64,000 nt of DNA from an uncultured Acetobacteraceae bacterium (lineage in GTDB: Bacteria; Pseudomonadota; Alphaproteobacteria; Acetobacterales; Acetobacteraceae): assembly GCA_903895595.1 (NCBI GenBank), contig CAITUP010000112.1, positions 24,889 to 88,888 of the forward strand, written 5' to 3'. Below, piece by piece: positions 34,318 to 44,043 of this stretch. The position numbers and the translations under genes were made by a program. Positions within the stretch are counted from its first letter, which is position 1. Every line of letters begins with the position of its first letter. Below the pieces are notes generated by a model. It had not been told where the DNA came from and did not search any database. It saw nothing but the letters and a program-made list of their open reading frames with translations.

Positions 34318-35178
34318 TCAGCCCCCGATCTGCCGCATGAACCCCGCCCATTTGTCCAAAATCGGCAGCACTACATCGGCTTTCGCGGCCGGCAGGCTGA
34401 CCGACGTGCGGGCGATGCCCAGGTCGCGGTAGCGCTTCAGCGTATCGGCATCGTCGGGCGAGGCGAACATCGAAATCGGGCACGTCGCCGGATCGCGCCC
34501 GGCTTCTTTCAACATCTCCCGGAATTTCGGCACCGTGGCGAACACGTCGCTGTCAGGCCCGACCTTGCCGGCCAGCGGAATCCAGCCGTCGCCGTAGCGC
34601 ACCGCGCGACGGGCGCCGTATGGGAAAGCGCCGCCGACGATGATCGGGGGATAGGGTTTTTGCACCGGCTTCGGCCAGGTCATCATCGGGTCGAAATTCA
34701 CGAACTCGCCATGATATTCCGCCTTCGACTTGGTCCAGATCTCCTTCATCGCCTCGATCCGTTCTCTGACCAATTTCGCTCGGGTTTCGAACACCGTGCC
34801 GTGGTTTTCCATCTCGTCCTGGTTCCAGCCCACGCCGATCCCGAACAGGAAGCGCCCGCCGGACACTTGGTCGATCGACGCCACCAGCTTGGCGGTCTGG
34901 ATCGGATCGCGCTGGTTCACCAGACACACCCCGGTGCCCAAAAGCAACGTCTTGGTCGCCATCGCCGCCGCGGTCAACGTCACGAACGGGTCCATCACGT
35001 CGTAATACTGTTTTGCCAATTCTCCGCCGCCGACATAGGGCGCGGACTTTCGGCTCAGCGGAATGTGGGAGTGTTCGGGTGCCCATAAGGACTCGAACCC
35101 GCGTTCCTCCAGGGCTTGCGCGAGCTCCCCGGGGGCCATCGAGTAATCCGTCATGAACATGGATGCGCCGAATTTCAT
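34318..35178 (-). CDS. Luciferase-like monooxygenase, paralog 1 of a tandem array
   Basis: The 286-residue protein (MKFGASMFMTDYSMAPGELA) is the first gene of the array. Motifs are the same as in the others: GFESLWAPEHSHIPLSRKS, LGTGVCLVNQRDPIQTAKLV, GRFLFGIGVGWNQDEME, WPKPVQKPYPPIIVGGAFP and a final VSLPAAKADVVLPILDKWAG. It is clearly closer to paralog 3 than to paralog 2 in the cofactor and substrate loops. The intergenic region with the divergent ABM gene (35179-35270) presumably holds the array promoter. Confidence 0.9.
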   Translation of the reverse strand: MKFGASMFMTDYSMAPGELAQALEERGFESLWAPEHSHIPLSRKSAPYVGGGELAKQYYDVMDPFVTLTAAAMATKTLLLGTGVCLVNQRDPIQTAKLVASIDQVSGGRFLFGIGVGWNQDEMENHGTVFETRAKLVRERIEAMKEIWTKSKAEYHGEFVNFDPMMTWPKPVQKPYPPIIVGGAFPYGARRAVRYGDGWIPLAGKVGPDSDVFATVPKFREMLKEAGRDPATCPISMFASPDDADTLKRYRDLGIARTSVSLPAAKADVVLPILDKWAGFMRQIGG

Positions 35179-35270
35179 GATTCTGCTCCTGCCAACCGTT
35201 TCAGCGGACAGGTTAGCCGGTTCGCCGGCCCCGTGCTACAATCGCGGCAACCCATTTGGAGGAACCCATC

Positions 35271-35561
35271 ATGCCCGTCCGCCTGATCGTCAGCATCGCC
35301 GCCAATCCCGGCAAAGGGAACGAACTCGCCGCTGTCTACCGCGGCCGCTGCGCCGATGTGATGAAAGAGCCCGGCTGCCTGCAATTCGAGGTTTTTCAAA
35401 GCGTCGTCGACCCGGACCGCCTGACGCTGCTGGAGCTTTGGGCCGATCAGGCCGCGTTGGACGTGCACGCCGGCGTCAACCTGACCCGCGCCCCGCTGCC
35501 CCCCGGCCTGCGGGCACCCGGCGGCGTGCGCGAGGACTACATCTACACCCCGAAGCAATAA
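35271..35561 (+). CDS. Antibiotic biosynthesis monooxygenase (ABM) domain protein
   Basis: The 96-residue protein is a dimeric alpha+beta barrel of the ABM/YgiN type: VRLIVSIAANPGKGNELAAV, CLQFEVFQSVVDPDRLTLLE and WADQAALDVHAG. It starts at ATG 35271 with GGAGGA upstream (a second ATG at 35256 is less likely). YgiN-like proteins are cofactor-free quinol or small aromatic oxygenases, or merely bind such compounds. A possible -10 box TACAAT lies at about 35237. It is followed after 12 bases by a lyase gene. Confidence 0.85.
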   Translation: MPVRLIVSIAANPGKGNELAAVYRGRCADVMKEPGCLQFEVFQSVVDPDRLTLLELWADQAALDVHAGVNLTRAPLPPGLRAPGGVREDYIYTPKQ

Positions 35562-35573
35562 GGGGCCCCAAAA

Positions 35574-36932
35574 ATGAGCGACACGCTTCCGACCGCCACC
35601 CGCGTCTCCGACCCCGGCATCCGCACCCTGTATCAGCTGGAAAACCGCTGGCAGGCGTGGCTGGATGTGGAGGCCGCTTTGGCCCAGGCGCAGGCGGACC
35701 TCGGCATTATCCCGCATGCCGCGGCCGCCGCCATTACCAAAGCCGCGCATCTTTCGCTGATGGATCGCGGCCGGCTCAATGAGGGATTCGCGCGCACCGG
35801 CCACACGATCGTGCCGCTGGTGTGGGAACTCAGCCGCGTGACCGGCGAGGAACATGGCGGCTGGGTCCATTGGGGCGCCACCACGCAGAACATTACGCAG
35901 ACCGGCGATTTGCTGGTGCTGCGGCAGGCGCACACGATCTTCCTGCGCCTGATCGGAGAGGCACTGGCGGCGATGGCGGACCTCGCCGAACGCGGGGCGG
36001 ACATGCCGATTGCCGGGCGCACGCACGGGCAACACGCGGTGCCGGCGACGTTCGGCTACAAGGTCGCCGTCTGGATCGATGAGTTGCTGCGGCATGTAGA
36101 ACGTTTCCAGCAGGCGGCACCGCGCCTGTTCATTGCCATGTTGGGCGGCGGTGCCGGCACCTATGCGTCGTTGGGCCAGATGGGCCCGCCGGTGCAGCAG
36201 GGGATCGGGCGCATCCTGGGCTTCGGTTCGATGACGGTGCCGTCGCGCGCCATCGGCGATCATCTCGGCGAGAACATCTGTCTGCTGGGCATGCTCGCCG
36301 CGACCTGCGGCAAGATCGGGCGGGAAATCTATACCCTGATGAAGACCGAGTACGGCGAAGTCGAGGAACCCGTGCCGCCCGGCACCGTCGGGTCCTCCAC
36401 CATGCCGCAGAAGCGTAATCCTAAGCTGTGTCAGGACATTATCGCCGCCGCCGCCGAAATCCGTTCCTGCGTGCCGCTGGCGCTGGAGGCGATGACCACC
36501 GAACATGAGGCGGATCGAACCACCAGCGTCATGTTCGACGCCGCCGAATCCCGCGCCTGCATTCAGACCGGCGATATGCTGGCGCGGTTGGGGGAGATCA
36601 TGCGGGGCTTGAAGCTGGACCCGGTTCGCATGCGCTCGAACCTGGACCTGGGCGGCGGCTTGATCATGGCCGAGGCGGTCATGCTCGACCTCGGCGCCGC
36701 GCTGGGGCGGCAGCATGCGCACGATGTCGTCTACGATTCCGCGATGGCGGCGGCGGAGCAGGGCGTGTCCTTCGGCGGGCTGCTGACGGCCGATCCGCGG
36801 GTGACCGCGCATATGACGCCGGACGCGATTCAGAAACTGCTCGATCCTACCGCCTACACCGGCCTGTGTTCCGACATGGCCCGTGAAGGCGCGGCGCGGG
36901 CAAGGGCGGCGGTGAAAGGATTAGGCGCATGA
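35574..36932 (+). CDS. Fumarase/adenylosuccinate lyase superfamily enzyme (PcaB-like)
   Basis: The 452-residue helical lyase has the superfamily signature GSSTMPQKRNPK, plus VHWGATTQNITQTGDLLVL and RTHGQHAVPATFGYKVAVW. Length and the HWGATTQ segment fit 3-carboxy-cis,cis-muconate cycloisomerase (PcaB) or a related adenylosuccinate-lyase-like enzyme better than PurB, which is usually longer and differs around the signature. No other protocatechuate pathway genes are present, so the substrate is open. It overlaps the RidA gene by four bases, and the ABM gene precedes it, so a three-gene catabolic operon is likely. Confidence 0.85.
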   Translation: MSDTLPTATRVSDPGIRTLYQLENRWQAWLDVEAALAQAQADLGIIPHAAAAAITKAAHLSLMDRGRLNEGFARTGHTIVPLVWELSRVTGEEHGGWVHWGATTQNITQTGDLLVLRQAHTIFLRLIGEALAAMADLAERGADMPIAGRTHGQHAVPATFGYKVAVWIDELLRHVERFQQAAPRLFIAMLGGGAGTYASLGQMGPPVQQGIGRILGFGSMTVPSRAIGDHLGENICLLGMLAATCGKIGREIYTLMKTEYGEVEEPVPPGTVGSSTMPQKRNPKLCQDIIAAAAEIRSCVPLALEAMTTEHEADRTTSVMFDAAESRACIQTGDMLARLGEIMRGLKLDPVRMRSNLDLGGGLIMAEAVMLDLGAALGRQHAHDVVYDSAMAAAEQGVSFGGLLTADPRVTAHMTPDAIQKLLDPTAYTGLCSDMAREGAARARAAVKGLGA

Positions 36933-37306
36933 TCCACCGTTTGATGGTGCCGGGCCAACTGGAACCGGTCAGCCATTACTGCCACGTCGTCCGAGCCGGG
37001 AACTTGGTCTGGGTGTCCGGCGCTGTGGGCGTTCGGCCGGATGGCTCGATCCCCGACAGTGCCGCCGAACAGGCGGAGGTCGCATTGGCCAACATCGATG
37101 CCTGCCTGCGTGCCGCCGGGGCGCGGGCCGAGCATGTGGTGAAGGTGAATGTGTATTTGACGGATATCGCGGATCGCGGCGCGATCAATCCACCCAGGCA
37201 GCGGTATTTCGGCGAACACCGGCCGGCGTCCACGCTGGTGGGTGTCGCGGCTTTGGTGCTGCCGGCGTTGAAGGTGGAGATCGAGGCCCAGGCGGTGATT
37301 CCGTAA
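36929..37306 (+). CDS. RidA family protein (reactive intermediate deaminase)
   Basis: The 125-residue protein has the YjgF/YER057c/UK114 fold: VRAGNLVWVSGAVGVRPDGS, EVALANIDACLRAAGARAEHVVKVNVYLTD (in part) and a final RYFGEHRPASTLVGVAALVLP. The Arg that binds the substrate carboxylate in RidA is plausible in the PASTLVGV region context, but it is not the canonical R-x-C of enamine deaminases. It may deaminate an enamine or imine formed in the neighbouring lyase reaction. It overlaps the lyase gene by four bases. Confidence 0.87.
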   Translation: MIHRLMVPGQLEPVSHYCHVVRAGNLVWVSGAVGVRPDGSIPDSAAEQAEVALANIDACLRAAGARAEHVVKVNVYLTDIADRGAINPPRQRYFGEHRPASTLVGVAALVLPALKVEIEAQAVIP

Positions 37307-37332
37307 CCGGACAAAGAGGGGCGTCGTAACCG

Positions 37333-37599
37333 ATGAGGTGCTTGCCGTTTTCCGTAACCAAAGGCGCGTTGTTCGCGGAAGTGCTGCGCGATGCCGCACG
37401 CGATCCCGGCCGCACGGCCGGGTGCGGCTATTGCGGCGCTCGTATGGTGGTCGAACCGGAGAAAGCGACACAAACGGTGCGCTGCCCGTCCTGTACGAGG
37501 GTGCAACAGGTCACGGCCGAAGAGGAAACGCCGTGGCGGTTGCGGCCGGAAGCAGTCGATGCGTTGCGGCGTACCAAAGGGTGGTTACGCCGCTTATAG
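37333..37599 (+). CDS. Small zinc-ribbon protein of unknown function
   Basis: The 88-residue protein has two CxxC pairs (CGYCGARMVVEPEKATQTVRCPSC in parts: CGYC and CPSC), about 18 residues apart, a clear zinc-ribbon. N- and C-terminal parts (LFAEVLRDAARDPGRT, WRLRPEAVDALRRTKGWLRR) are short helices. No named family is recognised. The gene lies 26 bases after ridA and 5 bases before the convergent sufA gene, with no obvious ribosome binding site, so the start is uncertain. Confidence 0.6.
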   Translation: MRCLPFSVTKGALFAEVLRDAARDPGRTAGCGYCGARMVVEPEKATQTVRCPSCTRVQQVTAEEETPWRLRPEAVDALRRTKGWLRRL

Positions 37600-37604
37600 C
37601 CGGA

Positions 37605-37973
37605 TCAGACGTGGAAGCTTTCGCCGCACCCGCACCGGCCCTTCTCGTTCGGGTTGGTGAACGTGAAGCCCGAGGTCAGCGCCTTGATCTCGTAATCCAT
37701 CGTTGTCCCGATCAGGAACAATGACGCTTTCCGGTCCACCAGCACGGTCGTGTCCTTGTCCTTGACGACTTCGTCGCCAGGGCCCGGCTCGTCGGTCCAG
37801 GTCATGTCGTAGGACAGGCCGGAACAGCCCTTGGTGTTGACGCCGATGCGCAACAATTTGCCCTGCTCGCCTTTTTCGTAAAGCCGCTTCAACCGTTCGG
37901 CGGCGGCATCGGTCAGTGTCATCAACGGCGGCAACGCGCGCGTTTTACGAGGTGCCGATACGGTGGTGCTCAT
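37605..37973 (-). CDS. sufA: A-type iron-sulfur carrier protein (SufA/ErpA family)
   Basis: The 122-residue protein has the three conserved cysteines of A-type carriers: NTKGCSGLSYDM and a C-terminal GRCGCGESFHV. The N-terminal 20 residues are a nonconserved Thr/Ala/Arg extension. It accepts [2Fe-2S] or [4Fe-4S] clusters from the SufBCD scaffold and passes them to apoproteins. It is the last gene of the suf operon, 15 bases after sufT. Its final codons lie 5 bases from the convergent zinc-ribbon gene. Confidence 0.92.
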   Translation of the reverse strand: MSTTVSAPRKTRALPPLMTLTDAAAERLKRLYEKGEQGKLLRIGVNTKGCSGLSYDMTWTDEPGPGDEVVKDKDTTVLVDRKASLFLIGTTMDYEIKALTSGFTFTNPNEKGRCGCGESFHV

Positions 37974-37988
37974 GATCTTCCTCCTCGT

Positions 37989-38342
37989 TCAAAACATATT
38001 CAGCGCAAGACGGGCTTCTTCGGTCATGCGGGATTGATCCCACGGCGGCTCCCACACGGTTTCGACGTGGCACGATGTCACCCCCGGCACCGCCAACACC
38101 GCATTCTGCACCTGCTCGGGCAGTTCCTGCGCGCTGGGGCAGGCGGGGGCGGTCAAGGTCATTTCGACCTTCACGCCGCCGTCGTCGTCGATCTCGATCG
38201 CGTAGATCAGGCCGAGCTCGTAGATATTCACCGGAATTTCCGGATCGTGCACGGTTTGAATCGCGGCGATCAGGGCGTCCTCGGTCGGTTTCGCCACGGT
38301 TTCCCCGTCCGGGGTCCAGGCGGAATGGGTCGCGTCATTCAC
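37989..38342 (-). CDS. sufT: SUF-associated MIP18/DUF59 protein (SufT)
   Basis: The 117-residue protein has the DUF59 core: ALIAAIQTVHDPEIPVNIYE, LGLIYAIEIDDDGGVKVEMT and APACPSAQELPEQVQNAV with the conserved Cys. SufT homologues help mature Fe-S proteins. I choose GTG 38342 as start: AAGGAGG lies six bases upstream, inside the end of sufU, and the gene overlaps sufU by eight bases. An ATG at 38363 would extend the protein by seven residues (MGQRRRA) but without a suitable site. Confidence 0.88.
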   Translation of the reverse strand: MNDATHSAWTPDGETVAKPTEDALIAAIQTVHDPEIPVNIYELGLIYAIEIDDDGGVKVEMTLTAPACPSAQELPEQVQNAVLAVPGVTSCHVETVWEPPWDQSRMTEEARLALNMF

Positions 38343-38796
38343 TGCTCGCCTCCTTTGTCCCATCCAGCGCCGCGATCAGCGCGTGCCAGGGCAGGGTCGC
38401 GCATTTCACGCGCGAGGGATATTCGTGCACACCCGAAAGCGGTGCAAGTTGTTCCATAGCCGTATCGCAGGCTGGGCAGACGCCGGTGCGGACCATGTCG
38501 CGGAAACTCGCGAACAGCGCGGCCGTATCGGCTTTGGACCGACCCTGCACCGTTTCGGCCATCAAGTCGGCCGAGGCGACGCTGATCGCGCATCCGCGCG
38601 CCTCGAAGCCAGTTTCGGCGATGGTGGAGTCGGGGGCGAATGCGACCCACACCTGCACGCGGTCGCCGCACATGGGATTGTCGCCCTTGGCGGTCGCGTC
38701 GAATGTTTCCAGGCGCTGCCCATGGCGCGGGTGACGGCCCCGGTCGAGGATCACCTCCTGGTACAAATCGCGCAAATCGTCGAAAGTGTCGGCCAT
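38335..38796 (-). CDS. sufU: Iron-sulfur cluster assembly protein SufU
   Basis: The 153-residue protein is of the SufU/IscU fold. It has the three Cys ligands and flanking sequence: NPMCGDRVQVW, EARGCAISVASADLMAE and RVKCATLPWHAL, the last with the SufU-type spacing. In Gram-positive bacteria SufU is a zinc-dependent sulfurtransferase that collects sulfur from SufS; the same is likely here because there is no SufE gene in the operon. The extra insertion GVCPACD between the second and third Cys pairs is a feature of SufU proteins rather than IscU. It shares one base with the sufS stop. Confidence 0.93.
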   Translation of the reverse strand: MADTFDDLRDLYQEVILDRGRHPRHGQRLETFDATAKGDNPMCGDRVQVWVAFAPDSTIAETGFEARGCAISVASADLMAETVQGRSKADTAALFASFRDMVRTGVCPACDTAMEQLAPLSGVHEYPSRVKCATLPWHALIAALDGTKEASSE

Positions 38797-40013
38797 CAGG
38801 TAAAGAACTCCCGCACGCGATTCAGCGTGTCCGCAAGAGCGTCGATTTCCGCCATCGTCGTATACATACCGAAACTGGCCCGCGCGGTGCTATCCACGCC
38901 CAGACGGCGCATCAGCGGTTCGGCGCAATGATTTCCCGCGCGCACGGCGATCCCCTGCCGGTCCAGCAACGTTGCGACATCGTGGGCATGCGCCTTGTCC
39001 AGCATGAAGGAAATCACGCCGCCGCGATCCTGCGCGCGCCCGTAAATCTTCAGGCCCTCGATGGCGCCCAAACGCGCCAAGGCGTGATCGGTCAGTGCGA
39101 GTTCGTGCGCCGCGAGGGCTTCGTAACCGATGCCCAGCACGTAATCGATCGCGGCTTTCAGGCCGATGCCTTCCAGGATGGCGGGCGTTCCGGCCTCGAA
39201 CTTATGCGGCACCTGTGCCCAGGTGGATTTCTCGAAGGTTACCGACGAAATCATGTCGCCGCCGCCGAGGAAGGGCGGCATCGCCTCCAGCAATTCACGG
39301 CGCGCCCACAGCACGCCGATGCCGGTAGGGCCATACAGTTTATGGCCGGTCCATGCGTAGAAATCGCAGCCGAGCGCTTGCACATCGATGGGCCGGTGCA
39401 CGATGGCCTGGGACCCGTCGAACATCGCCTTGGCGCCGTGGGCATGCGCGATCTGCACGATCCGTTCGGCCGGCGTGACGGTGCCCAACACGTTCGACAT
39501 ATGCGTGACCGAAACCAGCCCGACCTTACCGTCTTCCAGCAGTGCCTCGAACGCTGCCATGTCCAATTCACCGGCATCGGTGATCGGGGCCACGCGCAAT
39601 TCCACGCCGTGCGCGTCGCGCAGCATCTGCCACGGTACGATGTTGGAATGATGCTCCATCGCCGAGATCACCACCGCCTGGCCGGCTTTCAAAATGCCGC
39701 GGCCGTAGCTGTGGGCGACAAGGTTCATCGCTTCGGTGCTGTTACGGGTGAACACGATTTCCGCGCGATCGCCGGCATTCATCAGCTTTGCTGCCGCATC
39801 GCGGGTGGCTTCGTAGGCGTCGGTGGTGCGCTCGCTCATCCAATGCAGGCCGCGATGGACATTGGCGTATTGCGTCTCCATCGCGTTCACCATCGCATCG
39901 ATCACGGCGCGCGGCTTCTGGGCGGAGGCGCCGCTGTCCAGATAGATCAGCGGTTTGCCGCGGATCGTCTGCGAAAGGATCGGAAAATCCCGGCGGATAT
40001 CGTCGACGTTCAT
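38796..40013 (-). CDS. sufS: Cysteine desulfurase SufS
   Basis: The 405-residue PLP enzyme is a group II cysteine desulfurase: GKPLIYLDSGASAQKPRAVI, ANVHRGLHWMSERTTDAYE, EHHSNIVPWQML, the PLP lysine in WTGHKLYGPTGIGVLW, and the persulfide cysteine in VRAGNHCAEPLM. The start at 40013 overlaps the sufD stop by four bases; an upstream extension to 40211 lies inside sufD and is rejected. It removes sulfur from cysteine and hands it to SufU. Confidence 0.96.
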   Translation of the reverse strand: MNVDDIRRDFPILSQTIRGKPLIYLDSGASAQKPRAVIDAMVNAMETQYANVHRGLHWMSERTTDAYEATRDAAAKLMNAGDRAEIVFTRNSTEAMNLVAHSYGRGILKAGQAVVISAMEHHSNIVPWQMLRDAHGVELRVAPITDAGELDMAAFEALLEDGKVGLVSVTHMSNVLGTVTPAERIVQIAHAHGAKAMFDGSQAIVHRPIDVQALGCDFYAWTGHKLYGPTGIGVLWARRELLEAMPPFLGGGDMISSVTFEKSTWAQVPHKFEAGTPAILEGIGLKAAIDYVLGIGYEALAAHELALTDHALARLGAIEGLKIYGRAQDRGGVISFMLDKAHAHDVATLLDRQGIAVRAGNHCAEPLMRRLGVDSTARASFGMYTTMAEIDALADTLNRVREFFT

Positions 40014-41239
40014 GCGGCTTGCCTTTCCCACCACGCATCGACCCGCTGTTCCAGGATCGCGCGTATGGCTTCGTCCGTTACCAAATCGAGCGCTTCCGCC
40101 AGGAACGCCCGCACCAACAAGGCGCGGGCCTCGCTGTCCGGCACGCCACGGCTGCGCAGATAAAACAGCTGTTCGGCGTCCAGCTCGCCCACGGTCGCGC
40201 CGTGGCTGCATTTGACGTCGTCGGCGAAAATTTCCAGTTCCGGCTTGCTGTCGATTTCCGCGTCCGGCGACAGAAGCAGCGCCTGGTTCATCTGGTAGCC
40301 GTCGGTTTTCTGGGCGTGCCGAGCGACTTCGATACGACCCTGGAACACGCCGCGAGAACGGCCGTTCAGCACGTTTTTCACCGTTTGACGGGATGTGCCG
40401 TTCGGTTCGGCGTGCCGCACGACGGATGTGAAATCGGCGTGCTGCGTGCCGGTCAGCAATTGCGCGCCGTTCATGTGGGCGGTGGCGCTTTTGCCGTTGA
40501 GAACAGCGTGGATTTCAGTGCGGGTCACGCGCCCGCCGAGGATCAGGCTGAACCCGTCGTACGTGCCGCCTTCGGCAACTTCGGCATAGATGGTTGCCAG
40601 ATGGAAAGCGTCCGTCGCTTCGTCCTGCAAGCGGATATGGGTCAGATGCGCGCCCTCGGCCACCGTGATTTCGGTGACGGGGTTATGGAGATAGGCGCCG
40701 TTGCCGGTCGCGGTTTCCAGCAGGATCAGGGATGCGCCTTGTTCCAAATGGATCATGTGACGGGGATGGAACGCGCTGGCGCCGGTGCCGATGCTGCCGA
40801 GCCTGACGATGCCGGCATTCACGCCGGCGGGCACGCGGAGGACCGCACCGTCGGCGGCCAGCATCGTGTTCAGCGCGACCAGTGGGTCGCGATCGGGGCG
40901 GGGCAGGGGGCCGAATGCCGGGGCTTCCGCGAATTGGGTGAAACCGGGAACGGTTGTCGAGAGGTCGGGGCGGAAGACCCCGTCTACGAACACCAAATCG
41001 GCCCCATCGCCATGCACTGTATCGGCGGTGGAACCCGCGAAGTCAGCCTCGGCCAAAGGCCGCAAGCTGGTGTATTTCCACGCCTCGCTCCGCCGCCCGG
41101 ACGTGCCGCCCGGCAACCCGAGCGCTCGGAACGATTCCGCCGCCGCCGCGCGTTCGGCCGCGCATCCCGGCAACGAATCCCGCAGTGCTTCGAACCGCGC
41201 CAGAAAACCCGCCGCGCCCATGGTCGAAATCGCGCTCAC
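40010..41239 (-). CDS. sufD: Fe-S cluster assembly protein SufD
   Basis: The 409-residue protein has the right-handed beta-helix core of SufB/SufD with RRSEAWKYTSLRPLAEADF near the N-terminus, HPRHMIHLEQGASLILLETA, NGRSRGVFQGRIEVARHAQK, QALLLSPDAEIDSKPELEIF and DDVKCSHGATVGELDAEQLFYL. It forms the SufBC2D scaffold with SufB and SufC. It overlaps sufC by four bases. Start at 41239 (a second ATG at 41221 is possible). Confidence 0.95.
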   Translation of the reverse strand: MSAISTMGAAGFLARFEALRDSLPGCAAERAAAAESFRALGLPGGTSGRRSEAWKYTSLRPLAEADFAGSTADTVHGDGADLVFVDGVFRPDLSTTVPGFTQFAEAPAFGPLPRPDRDPLVALNTMLAADGAVLRVPAGVNAGIVRLGSIGTGASAFHPRHMIHLEQGASLILLETATGNGAYLHNPVTEITVAEGAHLTHIRLQDEATDAFHLATIYAEVAEGGTYDGFSLILGGRVTRTEIHAVLNGKSATAHMNGAQLLTGTQHADFTSVVRHAEPNGTSRQTVKNVLNGRSRGVFQGRIEVARHAQKTDGYQMNQALLLSPDAEIDSKPELEIFADDVKCSHGATVGELDAEQLFYLRSRGVPDSEARALLVRAFLAEALDLVTDEAIRAILEQRVDAWWERQAA

Positions 41240-41985
41240 GCGGCCTCCGCCAGCACGCCGGCATAGCCGGTCTTTTCCAGCTCGCGCGCCAATTCCGGCC
41301 CGCCGGAACGAATAATCCGCCCGTGCGCGAGAACATGCACGCGGTTTGGCACCAGATGATCCAGCAGACGTTGATGATGCGTGATCACCAGGGCGGAGAA
41401 CGTCGGCGACCGCAAAGCGTTCACCCCATCGGCGACGATTTTCAGCGCGTCGATGTCCAACCCGCTGTCCGTTTCATCCAAAATTGCCAGTTTCGGCCGC
41501 AGCAGCGCCATCTGCAGCACCTCGTTGCGTTTTTTCTCGCCGCCGGAGAAGCCGACATTGACGTTGCGCTTCAGCATATCGTCCGGCATCGACAGGCGCT
41601 TGGTTTCAACGCGCGCCACCTTCAGAAATTGCATCGCATCGAGTTCGGATTCCCCATGCGCGCGGCGGATCGCGTTCAGCGCGGTACGCAGGAAATTGGC
41701 ATTGTTCACGCCCGGCAGTTCGATCGGTGCCTGGAACGCCAGAAACACCCCGGCGGCGGCGCGCGCCTCCGGTTCCAGGCTCAGCAGGTCGATGCCGTTG
41801 AATGTGACGGACCCGCCGGTCACGGTATAATCCTCCCGCCCCGACAGCACGTATCCCAGCGTCGATTTACCGGACCCGTTCGGTCCCATGATGGCGTGCA
41901 CTTCCCCATCGGGCACGACAAGGTCGATGCCCCGGAGAATTGATTTGTCGCCAATGGATGCGGTCAGGCCGCGAATGTCCAACAT
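41236..41985 (-). CDS. sufC: Fe-S cluster assembly ATPase SufC
   Basis: The 249-residue ABC-type ATPase has Walker A GPNGSGKST, the signature VGFSGGEKKRNEVLQMALL, and Walker B LAILDETDSGLDIDALK, the SufC-specific form. It binds SufB and SufD and drives scaffold rearrangement. It lies 5 bases after sufB and overlaps sufD. Confidence 0.97.
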   Translation of the reverse strand: MLDIRGLTASIGDKSILRGIDLVVPDGEVHAIMGPNGSGKSTLGYVLSGREDYTVTGGSVTFNGIDLLSLEPEARAAAGVFLAFQAPIELPGVNNANFLRTALNAIRRAHGESELDAMQFLKVARVETKRLSMPDDMLKRNVNVGFSGGEKKRNEVLQMALLRPKLAILDETDSGLDIDALKIVADGVNALRSPTFSALVITHHQRLLDHLVPNRVHVLAHGRIIRSGGPELARELEKTGYAGVLAEAA

Positions 41986-41990
41986 CGTAT

Positions 41991-43463
<1,473 letters not shown>

Positions 43464-43472
43464 CGATCGATC

Positions 43473-43949
43473 CTATTCGGCGGCCGGCAGGGCGATGGAT
43501 TCACGAACGGGAATCCGGAACATGGGGGGGACGGCGGCTTCGCGCATGTCGGCGAGCGTGATGCCGTTCAACGCCTGCTGAATGGCATCGTTCACCGGGT
43601 CCCATCGGCCGCGCACCGGGCACAGGCCCTGGCTTTCGCACTCGGTCAGCGATCCGTCGACGCAAGCGACCAGCGCGATCGGGCCGTCCACCGCGGCAAT
43701 AACCTCGCTGACGGAAATATCGTCCAGCGGCCGAGCGAGACGGTAGCCGCCCCGCGCCCCGCGCTGCGACGTGACCAGACCGGTCGCGGCCAGTGTCTTC
43801 AACACCTTGGCGACCGTCGGTTCGGGCACGCCCGTGGCGGCGGCGATGCCTGGGCTGGTCTGCACATCGGGGTTCGCGCCCGGCGACAGATCGGCCAAGC
43901 GCACCATGACCACGACGGCATAGTCCGTGAGTTTCGATAGCCTCAACAT
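43473..43949 (-). CDS. Rrf2-family iron-sulfur regulator of the suf operon
   Basis: The 158-residue protein begins MLRLSKLTDYAVVVMVRLAD and has an Rrf2 winged helix (GVPEPTVAKVLKTLAATGLV, RGARGGYRLARPLDDISVSE) and three cysteines, Cys96, Cys104 and Cys110 (ACVDGSLTECESQGLCPVRG), with the IscR/SufR-like ligand spacing for an Fe-S cluster. It is the first gene of the suf operon, a strongly conserved arrangement in alphaproteobacteria (often annotated as SUF system Fe-S cluster assembly regulator). It is expected to sense cluster status and repress the operon through the inverted repeat at 43973-43995. The C-terminal tail of about 35 residues beyond the cluster is Pro/Ala-rich. Confidence 0.93.
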   Translation of the reverse strand: MLRLSKLTDYAVVVMVRLADLSPGANPDVQTSPGIAAATGVPEPTVAKVLKTLAATGLVTSQRGARGGYRLARPLDDISVSEVIAAVDGPIALVACVDGSLTECESQGLCPVRGRWDPVNDAIQQALNGITLADMREAAVPPMFRIPVRESIALPAAE

Positions 43950-43972
43950 GAATGCGGGACCCCAAATCCCCT

Positions 43973-43995
43973 ATCAGGACCGATTGGGTCCTGAT
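43973..43995. promoter_or_regulatory. Probable operator of the Rrf2-suf operon
   Basis: ATCAGGACC (43973-43981), spacer GATTG, GGTCCTGAT (43987-43995): a perfect 9-bp inverted repeat centred 35 bases upstream of the regulator start. A TTGACG box (minus strand, 44030-44025) lies about 30 bases further upstream and could be the -35 element, with the repeat just past a weak -10. The location suits autorepression by the Rrf2 protein. Confidence 0.72.
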
Positions 43996-44043
43996 TGGTG
44001 GCAAATGGCGTATCGGTCCCCGGTCGTCAAGGGGGACGCGGCG

